From Bacteroidales bacterium UBA1180 (GTDB lineage Bacteria > Bacteroidota > Bacteroidia > Bacteroidales > Paludibacteraceae): a DNA stretch of 48,917 bases. The DNA is taken from contig DBYS01000019.1 of NCBI GenBank assembly GCA_002310195.1, forward strand, positions 1-48,917. The letters are read 5' to 3'. Both the position numbers and the translations under genes were made by a program. The stretch's first letter is position 1, and each line of letters starts with the position of its first letter. The notes below the pieces were generated by a model. The model had not been told where the DNA came from, did no database searches, and worked only from the letters and a program-made list of their open reading frames with translations. Below are positions 7,919 to 16,541 of this stretch, piece after piece.

Positions 7919-10900
7919 ATGAAAACAAGATTCACTTTGCTTGGCGTTATCGCCGCAGTTGTTATCGGCATAGTTGCCGTGTTTGTAAGTTGTAACAAAG
8001 AGTTAAACGATATTATCACGTATCGTGGTGAAGTGGTGTACATCAACACAACCACACCATTCCCTAATTTGCAGGTTAAAGTGACCGACGGCAAGAACAC
8101 CCATTGTCAAACGCTGACGGATGATGCGGGACAATTCTCTCTCAAGGTGCGCGTGAATGAGATAGATGGCAACTATTATTTGCTTGCCGGCGACTCAACA
8201 TGTGTGCCGAAACAGGTAGCGTTGGGTGGCTATGGCCAAGCCGAGGTGGATCTTGGTACAATAGAAGTGGAGGGACCTTCAACACCGACTGTCAAAACCG
8301 ATTCTGTCAGTGAGGTGACAGCAGATGGTGCTACAATCAGCGGCGAGGTGATGACAGATGGACGTTTGTCGGTTATCGCACGCGGTATATGCTATGGAAC
8401 AGAACAGCAACCTGCAGTCAATGGGTTACACACAACGGACGGTTCGGGACTTGGCGCGTTCACCAGCACATTGAAGAATCTTGAGCACAACACCATATAC
8501 TATGCACGTGCGTATGCTACAAACCGAATGGGTACGGCGTATGGCGAACAAGTGAAATTCACAACGGAGTTGGGTGTGCCGATCGTAGTGACTGATTCGG
8601 TCATCCGTATCACGGCACATTCCGCCAAGTGCAAAGGACACGTGGAGAGTGATGGCGGTTATCCTGTGACAAAACGAGGAACATGCTGGAGCAAGAAACC
8701 TGATCCTACTGTTGATGATGATTGTACGGATGACGGTTCGGGAAAAGGAGAATTTACCAGCTCACTGAACAACTTGGTGGAGAATACTACCTACTATGTG
8801 CGCACATATGCAACTAATGCTACAGCAACCATATATGGAGAGCAAATAATTATTACAACCTTGGATGGTTTGGCAGTAGTTACTACAGATTCTGTTGTAT
8901 CAGTTAAAGCTGCTGGGTTTACGGTCCACGGAACAGTTGTGTCGGATTGTGACATCCCTGTAACTGCGCGCGGATTCTGCTATTCCACATCACAATATCC
9001 TACTATTGATGATGCTTCTACAACGGCAAGCAAAGGCTTAGGTTCTTTCCGTAGTGTCATCACAGGATTGGAGTATGGTACTACATATTATGTACGCGCA
9101 TACGCAACTAACGCAACAGAGACAACATACGGCAAGCAGATAGAGGTGACAACATTGAGTGGTCTGCCTACTGTAACCACTGACTCGGTAACAAATATCG
9201 GTTCGGTCAAGGCAACATGTGGCGGTAATGTGACAGACGACGGTTCGTTGACGGTAACAGCGCGTGGCGTTTGCTATGGCAAAGAACAGATGCCGACCAT
9301 TGACGATAATCACACCACTGATGGCAAGGGTACAGGAATGTTCACTAGCAATATCAAGAATCTGCAAGACAAGACGACGTATTATGTGCGTGCCTACGCA
9401 ACCACCGATGCCGGTACGGCATACGGTGCGCAAGTGAAATTTGTGACGCAAGACGGCGTGCCTGTTGTGGAACTTCAAGAAGTTGGTACTCCCACAGCCA
9501 ACAGCATTACGTGCAAAGGTAAAGTGATCGGTGACGGCGGCGTTACTGTCACCGAGCGCGGTTTCTGCTACGGAATATCACAATACCCGACAAATACCGA
9601 TAAGCACGTGGCGATAGGTACTGGTATGGGAGAGTTCTCCGGAAGTCTGACTGGATTGGCAATCAACATGACGTACTATGTACGTGCATACGCCATTAAC
9701 AGCCTTGGTGTCGGATATAGTGAGCAGCAGAGCTTTACTACCAAGGACGGCTTGGCGGTGGTAACAACAGGACAAGCAACCTCAACCGCAACGACTATCA
9801 ATGCTAACGGTGAAGTGACAAACAACGGTGGTTTTAATGTCTCAGAACGAGGTGTTTGCTACAGCGATGTTAATTCAGAGCCCACAATAGCTGATAGCAA
9901 GATTGCTGCCGGAAGCGGTAACGGTACATTCGCCACATCCATTACAGGACTTTCTGCATCTAAGACCTATTATATTCGTGCGTACGCCACCAACACGAAT
10001 GGTACAGCCTACGGCGCAGCACAAACAATCCAGACAAAGAATGGTGCAGCAGTTGTTACTACAGGAACTATCACCGGCATCACTGCACTTTCTGCAAAAT
10101 GCTCAGCAACAGTAACTGACGCAGATGGAGCCACATTGCAAAGTTGTGGTATATGCTGGGCTACAACACCTAATCCTACTATTGATAACAGCATAAGCAC
10201 CGGAGGCAACCAAATCAATACAGCTTATACCTGTAACATGAGCGATCTTACGCCGAATACGAAATACTATGTACGTGCATATGCGACTACAGATATAACG
10301 ACAACATACGGCGAACAAGTGTCCTTCACGACAGTCAGTGGTCTGCCTGCCGTATCCACAGGAGTGCCGACGGCAACAGCCACAAGCATGGTAGCAAAAG
10401 GTGAGGTAACTGACAACGGAGGATACAATGTGACGGAACGTGGATTCTGCTATAGCACAACGAACTCCGAGCCCACATTAACCGACATGAAGATTGCCAG
10501 TGGCAGCGGAAACGGCTCGTTCAATGCGTCAATAAGCAATCTGACTGCTGCTACGACCTATTACGTGCGTGCCTATGCAATCAATAGCATTGGTACATCA
10601 TACGGTAATATTGTTTCTGTAACGACCAAAAATGGTGCTGCAACAGTTTCTGTTGGAACGATAACAAATATTACGGCACTTGCAGCTACCGGCTCAGTGA
10701 CTGTATCCGATGCCGGTGGTGCCAATTTACAGAGTTGCGGCATATGCTGGGCAACGACTGCCAATCCGACTGTTGAAGACAACAAGGTTGTAGCAGGAGG
10801 CAAGCTATTGAACACAGCATACACCTGCAATCTATCCGCATTGCAACCGAATACAAAGTATTATGTTCGAGGATATGCAACGACGGATATAACGACAGCG

Positions 10901-11911
10901 TACAGCGAACAAGCAACATTCCAAACAAATGACGGAATGCCATCTGTAATAACATCTTCCGCAACCGCAACTTCTACTACAATTTCATCGGGTGGCACGA
11001 TAACAAACGATGGCGGATATAGCATCACAGCGCGAGGTTTATGCTATAGCACAAACAATTCCAATCCAACGATTGAAGATAATTTTACGACTGCTGGAAT
11101 AGGGACAGGAGTATTCACGTCAATTATAACAAACGTATCCGTCAGCACGACCTACTATGTGCGAGCTTATGCAACAAACACTATAGGAACGGCATACGGA
11201 AATGTTGTGACTATCACAACAGACAATGGATTGCCATCTGTAACTACAACTGCTATAGGTGAAAATGTAACAGAAACGACAGCAATATCAGGTGGTCAAG
11301 TAACAGACGATGGCGGTTACGCTGTTACCGCACGCGGTGTGTGCTGGAATACACTACCTTATCCGACTATAAACGACAACAAAACAAGTGACGGAGCTGG
11401 GACAGGGTATTATTCAAGTACAATAACAGGAATGGATTGGGATAGTCATGATGTGTATTATATTAGAGCGTATGCAACTAATAAATATGGAACTTCATAT
11501 GGGGAGCAAATAACGATAACGAAAGAGATGTATGAATACGCTTTGTTACCTAAAATTATAGTTGGGGGATACACATATAAGATATATTTCATAGGCCAGA
11601 TGGATTTAAAGACAGGAGGAGACAAAGTATTGAAGGCTAAGTATTTCGGATATTCCGACTGGTATTTACCATCCGCGGATCAACTACAAGCTATTATTGA
11701 ATATTATGGGAAATGGGGTATACAATCTAATAATAAATCAGATTTATACATAAATGGAATAAATTATGATATGTATTGGACAGGAGCTTTAGCTCAAGGA
11801 ACTACTTATTATGTATGTTATGCTATATCTGACAGTGCGCCATTTCGATGGGAGAAAACCAAAGCTGGGAATGGAACAATAGGAGGAATGATCGCAATAA
11901 GAAAATTATAA
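7919..11911 (+). CDS. Giant repeat lipoprotein: 11 Fn3-like modules plus C-terminal FISUMP/DUF1566-like domain
   Basis: This 1330-residue predicted surface lipoprotein has a signal ending at Cys25 (FVSC), followed by NKE. An acidic or charged tract just after the cysteine can act as a surface-export signal in Bacteroidetes. Residues 30-120 form a carboxypeptidase-regulatory-like beta domain. Then come 11 tandem modules of about 97 residues, each with ARG.CY/W near its middle and TYYVRAYAT..GTAYGEQ at its end. The last 130 residues (GYTYKIYF..., YSDWYLPSADQL, YWTGALAQG) resemble the FISUMP/DUF1566 domain. Its first ~660 bp are almost identical to those of the gene at 13755, so the two are recent paralogues with different module counts. 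The 3' end is markedly more AT-rich than the repeats, suggesting exchange of the terminal domain. Confidence 0.85.
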   Translation: MKTRFTLLGVIAAVVIGIVAVFVSCNKELNDIITYRGEVVYINTTTPFPNLQVKVTDGKNTHCQTLTDDAGQFSLKVRVNEIDGNYYLLAGDSTCVPKQVALGGYGQAEVDLGTIEVEGPSTPTVKTDSVSEVTADGATISGEVMTDGRLSVIARGICYGTEQQPAVNGLHTTDGSGLGAFTSTLKNLEHNTIYYARAYATNRMGTAYGEQVKFTTELGVPIVVTDSVIRITAHSAKCKGHVESDGGYPVTKRGTCWSKKPDPTVDDDCTDDGSGKGEFTSSLNNLVENTTYYVRTYATNATATIYGEQIIITTLDGLAVVTTDSVVSVKAAGFTVHGTVVSDCDIPVTARGFCYSTSQYPTIDDASTTASKGLGSFRSVITGLEYGTTYYVRAYATNATETTYGKQIEVTTLSGLPTVTTDSVTNIGSVKATCGGNVTDDGSLTVTARGVCYGKEQMPTIDDNHTTDGKGTGMFTSNIKNLQDKTTYYVRAYATTDAGTAYGAQVKFVTQDGVPVVELQEVGTPTANSITCKGKVIGDGGVTVTERGFCYGISQYPTNTDKHVAIGTGMGEFSGSLTGLAINMTYYVRAYAINSLGVGYSEQQSFTTKDGLAVVTTGQATSTATTINANGEVTNNGGFNVSERGVCYSDVNSEPTIADSKIAAGSGNGTFATSITGLSASKTYYIRAYATNTNGTAYGAAQTIQTKNGAAVVTTGTITGITALSAKCSATVTDADGATLQSCGICWATTPNPTIDNSISTGGNQINTAYTCNMSDLTPNTKYYVRAYATTDITTTYGEQVSFTTVSGLPAVSTGVPTATATSMVAKGEVTDNGGYNVTERGFCYSTTNSEPTLTDMKIASGSGNGSFNASISNLTAATTYYVRAYAINSIGTSYGNIVSVTTKNGAATVSVGTITNITALAATGSVTVSDAGGANLQSCGICWATTANPTVEDNKVVAGGKLLNTAYTCNLSALQPNTKYYVRGYATTDITTAYSEQATFQTNDGMPSVITSSATATSTTISSGGTITNDGGYSITARGLCYSTNNSNPTIEDNFTTAGIGTGVFTSIITNVSVSTTYYVRAYATNTIGTAYGNVVTITTDNGLPSVTTTAIGENVTETTAISGGQVTDDGGYAVTARGVCWNTLPYPTINDNKTSDGAGTGYYSSTITGMDWDSHDVYYIRAYATNKYGTSYGEQITITKEMYEYALLPKIIVGGYTYKIYFIGQMDLKTGGDKVLKAKYFGYSDWYLPSADQLQAIIEYYGKWGIQSNNKSDLYINGINYDMYWTGALAQGTTYYVCYAISDSAPFRWEKTKAGNGTIGGMIAIRKL

Positions 11912-11925
11912 AACTTTAATACCTC

Positions 11926-11953
11926 GCGATGTATAGGTAAATCGCTATATTTT
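11926..11953 (+). terminator. Weak hairpin between lipoprotein gene and peptide gene
   Basis: GCGAT (11926-11930) can pair with ATCGC (11941-11945), and the stem is followed by TATATTTTT. With only five base pairs it may be a weak attenuator that sets the ratio of upstream to downstream message. No promoter consensus was seen between it and the peptide start. Confidence 0.3.
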
Positions 11954-11954
11954 T

Positions 11955-12122
11955 ATGATTGTAAAAACATTAACACATGCGCAAGAAGTAATTGAAAAGC
12001 GCATAAAGGAAAAATCTCGGATAGCTGAATCTTTTCAAGATTACACAGAGCATACAGACTATGAGGCTTATACCGATTATACCGAGTATGGCTCTCCTTA
12101 TCATGATTGTGAATACGTATAA
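11955..12122 (+). CDS. Candidate RiPP precursor peptide (triceptide-type Tyr/His-x-x repeats)
   Basis: This is a 55-residue open frame from an ATG at 11955. Residues 1-28 are a charged, probably helical leader (MIVKTLTHAQEVIEKRIKEK...). From residue 30 an aromatic residue stands at every third position: Tyr30, His33, Tyr36, Tyr39, Tyr42, Tyr45, i.e. the triplets YTE-HTD-YEA-YTD-YTE-YGS, then Pro48 and a final YHD with Cys52. This is the motif pattern used by three-residue cyclophane-forming radical SAM enzymes, which link an aromatic ring to the beta carbon of the third residue. A SPASM-type radical SAM gene follows 519 bp downstream in the same run of genes. The modification is inferred, not shown. 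Confidence 0.7.
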   Translation: MIVKTLTHAQEVIEKRIKEKSRIAESFQDYTEHTDYEAYTDYTEYGSPYHDCEYV

Positions 12123-12134
12123 ATTGTTATAATT

Positions 12135-12644
12135 ATGAATATAGATATTTGTAGGGATATTGTCATCCCTGTTGTCATCGCCTTAAGTAGTGGTATTATA
12201 TCTTCTTTTATTTGGTGGCTAATAACTCGTAGAGTTTGTTTCCCTTCTTTAGATGTTTGTAAAAATATTGTAGCTGATAATAATGAAAATAAGACTATAA
12301 AGATAAAAAACAATCATAACAGGTATGGAGCATACGATGTATATTGTTATATTGAATACATATTCACATATAACGGCCGTTTAATCAAATATAATCTTCC
12401 TCCTAAGACAATTAATTATCTCAACGCGTTAGGAGAAGAAGAAATATCCGTTAAACTACCGGCTAAAGAAATCATAAATAAAGACGGAACAAGGGAACTA
12501 TTATCTAATGCCTTTTACAAATCAATAGATGGTAAAGCATATGTTAAAATTGTTTATCAAAACAAATATGGAATAAAACATTCAATACCAACGACTTTTA
12601 TTGTAGATAGGGAAATCGAAAAAATGCCAGAAGATGAAAAATGA
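12135..12644 (+). CDS. Unknown single-pass membrane protein in the RiPP cluster
   Basis: This 169-residue protein has one membrane segment (about residues 9-30, DIVIPVVIALSSGIISSFIWW), then a short basic patch and a soluble domain of about 135 residues with alternating polar and hydrophobic text (YDVYCYIEYIFTYNG, KAYVKIVYQNKYG) that suggests a beta sandwich. No family is recognised. It is AT-rich like the peptide gene, lies 12 bp after it and overlaps the radical SAM start by 4 bp (ATGA), so translation is probably coupled. It could help anchor, export or protect against the modified peptide, but nothing in the sequence decides this. Confidence 0.7.
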   Translation: MNIDICRDIVIPVVIALSSGIISSFIWWLITRRVCFPSLDVCKNIVADNNENKTIKIKNNHNRYGAYDVYCYIEYIFTYNGRLIKYNLPPKTINYLNALGEEEISVKLPAKEIINKDGTRELLSNAFYKSIDGKAYVKIVYQNKYGIKHSIPTTFIVDREIEKMPEDEK

Positions 12645-13741
12645 CCTTTATTATTAAACCCACATATTCTTGCAACCTTCGTTGTAAGTATTGCTATTTG
12701 AGCAACGAGACAAAACGGCAGTCGCGGCTGTTTGATTTGGAATTTGCTAAAAGTATAATAGACCAAATCAAACTATCGTTGCAGGCAAAGCCCCACAGGA
12801 GAATTACCATCATATGGCATGGTGGGGAGCCTATGTTGTGGGGCATAGAGAACTACCGTACTATCTTTGCTTATATGCAGCAAGAGTTGGCAGGTTATGA
12901 GGTGCAGAACTCTATGCAAACAAACCTTTCATTAGTCAATGACGAGTGGATTGATTTGTTTTTGCAATATAATGTGCGAGTAGGTTTTTCGTTAGACGGC
13001 ACAGCTGATATTCACAACAAGCAGCGCGTAGGGGTGCATGGCGAGCCGACATTTGAGCGTATCATCAACAACTATCGTCTTTGCAAGCAACGAGGCATGA
13101 GGATAGGGTGTATTGTCGTTGGCAGCAAGAAACATATCGGGCATATTCCCGAACTCTATCACTTCATGCGAGACGAGGGAATAAGTTTCAAGTTCAATCC
13201 TCTGTTCTGTTCCGGCGAGGCGCAATACAATATAGATAACTATGGCATTACGCCCGATGAATATGCGCAGATGGCTATTGAGTTGTTTGACCTGTGGTAT
13301 AATGATCAGCAAGGAGAGATAACTGAATCGAACTTTGTGGAGATAGCAAGTAACATTGCAATAGGTAAACCATCGGGTTGTATGTTCTCAGCGAACTGTC
13401 AAGATAATTTCGTGGCGATTGCGCCAACTGGCGATGTAATGCCATGCGGACGGTTTTGCGATAATGATTTGCTGCAATATTCATACGGCAACTTGCACAA
13501 CGAATCACTTGCCGAAATCCTTCCGCGCATCAAGCAAACTGAGACATACAAACGTGCAGAGTATATAGTTCAAAGTGGTTGTCGTAAATGCAAATGGTTC
13601 AATATCTGTCACGGCGGTTGCCTGCATGACGGATTTCTTGTTTCAGGTGATTTCAAGCACAAGACTTTCCTGTGCTCGGCGTACAAGAAAATATTTGCGC
13701 ATATAGAGAACCGTATTCGGGAAGATAACTTAATAAATTAG
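12641..13741 (+). CDS. Radical SAM/SPASM peptide-modifying enzyme
   Basis: This 366-residue enzyme has the radical SAM CX3CX2C motif at Cys11, Cys15 and Cys18, which binds the 4Fe-4S cluster that cleaves S-adenosylmethionine. The GGEP-type motif (IWHGGEPMLW, about 59-68) follows. The C-terminal SPASM domain is complete: Cys253-X10-Gly264-X4-Cys269, then Cys314-X2-Cys317-X5-Cys323-X3-Cys327 and a last Cys345, enough for two auxiliary clusters. This is the architecture of sulfatase maturases and RiPP maturases. The nearby peptide with aromatic triplets favours a peptide cyclophane synthase over a sulfatase maturase, and no sulfatase is nearby. It lies in a co-directional run with 4 bp overlap upstream and a 13-bp gap downstream. 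Confidence 0.88.
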   Translation: MTFIIKPTYSCNLRCKYCYLSNETKRQSRLFDLEFAKSIIDQIKLSLQAKPHRRITIIWHGGEPMLWGIENYRTIFAYMQQELAGYEVQNSMQTNLSLVNDEWIDLFLQYNVRVGFSLDGTADIHNKQRVGVHGEPTFERIINNYRLCKQRGMRIGCIVVGSKKHIGHIPELYHFMRDEGISFKFNPLFCSGEAQYNIDNYGITPDEYAQMAIELFDLWYNDQQGEITESNFVEIASNIAIGKPSGCMFSANCQDNFVAIAPTGDVMPCGRFCDNDLLQYSYGNLHNESLAEILPRIKQTETYKRAEYIVQSGCRKCKWFNICHGGCLHDGFLVSGDFKHKTFLCSAYKKIFAHIENRIREDNLIN

Positions 13742-13754
13742 TAACATTAAAACA

Positions 13755-16286
13755 ATGAAAACAAGATTCACCTTGCTCGGCATAGTTGCCGCAGTAGTAA
13801 TAGGCATAGCTGCCGTCTTTGTAAGTTGTAACAAAGAGCTAAACGATATTACCACGTATCGTGGCGAAGTGGTGTATATCAATACAACCACACCATTCCC
13901 TAATTTGCAGGTTAAAGTGACCGACGGCAAGAACACCCATTGCCAAACGCTGACGGATGATGCGGGACAATTCTCACTCAAAGTCCGTGTCAACGAGATT
14001 GACGGCAACTATTATCTGCTTGCCGGTGACTCGACCTGTTTACCCAAGAAAGTGGCATTAGGCGGTTATGGCCACGCCGAGGTGGATCTTGGAACGATCG
14101 AAGTTGAAGGACCTTCAACGCCGACTGTCAAAACTGATCCCGTTAGTGAGGTAACAGCGGATGGTGCCACGATTGGTGGCGAGGTGATGACAGATGGACG
14201 TTTGTCAGTTACCGCACGCGGTATATGCTATGGCACAGAACAACAACCTTCAATCAACGGATCATACACAACGGACGGCTCAGGGCTTGGCGCGTTCACC
14301 AGCATATTGAAGAATCTTGAGCACAACACCATATATTATGCACGTGCGTATGCTACAAATCGAATGGGTACAGCGTACGGCGAGCAAGTGAAATTTACTA
14401 CACAGCAAGGCGTACCTGTAGTTGTTACTGATTCTATCATTCGCATTACAGCCCATGGCGCTCGTTGCAAGGGGCACGTGGAGAGTGATGGAGGGTATCC
14501 AGTGACCAAGCGTGGTGCATGTTGGAGCACATATCCCGACCCTACAATTGATGACAAATGCGCGGACAATGGTTCTGGAAAAGGAGAATTCTCAAGTGAC
14601 CTAACCAATCTTGAACTGAACACCAAGTATTATGTTCGCACGTATGCGATTAATAGTAATGCTACTGTTTATGGTGAACTGTTATCGTTCACTACGTTGG
14701 ACGGTCTTGCCGTCGTCAACACGAATCAAGCCACAGCAACCGCAACAGCCATAAATGTCTCTTGCGAAGTTGTAGATGATGGAGGATTTACTGTTATAGA
14801 GCGCGGTATATGTTATAGTTCTGTTAATGCTGAGCCACTACTAGAAGACGGAAAGGTTGAATATGGTCGTGGCAAAGGGAGTTACAATGTATCTATTTCC
14901 GATTTGGTAGCAGCGACAACCTATTATGTACGTGCATATGCTATCAATGAAAATGGTACGGCATATGGAAAAGTGTTATCGATAACAACTAAGGATGGCG
15001 TAGCCTCAATTACTCTTAGTTCAGCGAAAGACGTTACAGCGTTAACTGCTTCATGTGATATTAAGGTAACTGATGTAGGCGGGTCTACTCTGCAAAGTTG
15101 TGGAGTATGCTGGAGCACGACACCCAACCCCACCATTGAACAAAGCAAGTCAAATGGTGGCTCTGCATTAAACACCACATATTCGTGTGTCATGACGGAT
15201 CTTTCGCCAGCAACTACGTATTATGTGCGAGGATATGCTACTACTGACATTACCACATCATATAGTTCGCAAATTTCATTCCAAACACAATCAGGCTTGC
15301 CTGTCGTGAAGACTGATAGCGTAACGGCAAACTCTGTGTCGATTACTGGATATGGTAATGTAATAAATGACGCTGGATACAACATCACAGCACGTGGTGT
15401 ATGTTATAGTACAAGTAATTCAACACCAACAGTAGCGGATAGTTATACTACTACAGGTATAGGAGTGGGTAGTTTCTCAACAGCGGTAACAGATGTAACA
15501 GTTAGTACAACGTATTATGTTCGTGCATATGCAACAAATAGTATAGGGACCGGATATGGTCAAGTCGTAACTATTACAACAGGCGATGGACTCCCTGTAG
15601 TTGAGACAACTAACGTAGGAGAAAACGTAACCGCTTCAACGGCACTATCAGGCGGTCATGTTTTGGATGACGGCGGCTTTGCTGTAACGGCCCGAGGAGT
15701 ATGCTGGGACATTACTCCATATCCAACCATTAACGCAAATAAAACTATCGATGGGAGCGGTATAGGGTATTATTCGAGTACGGTAACTGATATAGATTTA
15801 ACGAGTAACAATACTTACTATATTCGTGCTTATGCAACTAATGCCAATGGGACAACATATGGCAATCAGATATCTATTAACAAAGAAAACTGGGAATATG
15901 TTAATCTGCCTACAATTGAGTTTGCCGGATATACGTATAAATTGTATAAAGATATAGGTTCGATGCAATATCAAGATGCCGAAACAGCCTGTGCAAATAT
16001 TGTTTTTTGCGGTTATAATGATTGGGAGTTACCTACTGCAAATATATTGATGTTATTTATGCAAAGTTATCATAACGGATGGTATGAAGAGAATAGCATC
16101 CCATTTCCAAGTGGAGATAATGTTTATAGCGCTAAATATGCGTCTGTTCGCGTTACCGAATCATACTTCAATTCTGCAGTATTGTCGTACCTTGACGGCA
16201 TATATTCAGCATATACGATGGCTCTATCTATTAATGCTAAATCGATACGCGTACGTCCTGTAAGAAAATATTTGGCGCATCAATAA
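13755..16286 (+). CDS. Repeat lipoprotein: 6 Fn3-like modules plus C-terminal FISUMP/DUF1566-like domain
   Basis: This 843-residue predicted lipoprotein is paralogous to the product of the gene at 7919. It has the same signal peptide ending at Cys25, the same N-terminal beta domain and first two modules at near-identity, then four further modules of about 97 residues that pair with modules 6 to 11 of the larger protein only at family level. The C-terminal ~110 residues (FAGYTYKLYKDIG, YNDWELPTANIL, SIRVRPVRKY) are a FISUMP/DUF1566-like domain that diverges strongly from its partner. It starts 13 bp after the radical SAM stop. It is probably displayed on the cell surface. Whether it presents, carries or binds the modified peptide is unknown. 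Confidence 0.85.
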   Translation: MKTRFTLLGIVAAVVIGIAAVFVSCNKELNDITTYRGEVVYINTTTPFPNLQVKVTDGKNTHCQTLTDDAGQFSLKVRVNEIDGNYYLLAGDSTCLPKKVALGGYGHAEVDLGTIEVEGPSTPTVKTDPVSEVTADGATIGGEVMTDGRLSVTARGICYGTEQQPSINGSYTTDGSGLGAFTSILKNLEHNTIYYARAYATNRMGTAYGEQVKFTTQQGVPVVVTDSIIRITAHGARCKGHVESDGGYPVTKRGACWSTYPDPTIDDKCADNGSGKGEFSSDLTNLELNTKYYVRTYAINSNATVYGELLSFTTLDGLAVVNTNQATATATAINVSCEVVDDGGFTVIERGICYSSVNAEPLLEDGKVEYGRGKGSYNVSISDLVAATTYYVRAYAINENGTAYGKVLSITTKDGVASITLSSAKDVTALTASCDIKVTDVGGSTLQSCGVCWSTTPNPTIEQSKSNGGSALNTTYSCVMTDLSPATTYYVRGYATTDITTSYSSQISFQTQSGLPVVKTDSVTANSVSITGYGNVINDAGYNITARGVCYSTSNSTPTVADSYTTTGIGVGSFSTAVTDVTVSTTYYVRAYATNSIGTGYGQVVTITTGDGLPVVETTNVGENVTASTALSGGHVLDDGGFAVTARGVCWDITPYPTINANKTIDGSGIGYYSSTVTDIDLTSNNTYYIRAYATNANGTTYGNQISINKENWEYVNLPTIEFAGYTYKLYKDIGSMQYQDAETACANIVFCGYNDWELPTANILMLFMQSYHNGWYEENSIPFPSGDNVYSAKYASVRVTESYFNSAVLSYLDGIYSAYTMALSINAKSIRVRPVRKYLAHQ

Positions 16287-16541
16287 TTTTTGGCTCGCAA
16301 AGGAAAAAATCAAAAAAGACACAGATGAAATAAGAAATGCAGCATTTATAATTAACGGTTTAAACGACTGCTGTTGTGAAAACAATATTTATGGTTGGGT
16401 CGCATATTGAAATGTATAAAAACGCACGCTTTTTTATATTCAAATGTATAATACGACAGCTGTTTTATATATTACAATATGCAAAATCAACTGCAAAGAA
16501 ACAAAAAAGATTCGATATTTGCAAATATTTTTGATCAAAAT

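Noticed and set aside
12641..13741. Sulfatase-maturating enzyme
   Set aside because: The architecture allows it, but no sulfatase gene lies in the window and a triplet-bearing peptide gene is next to it. Not excluded.
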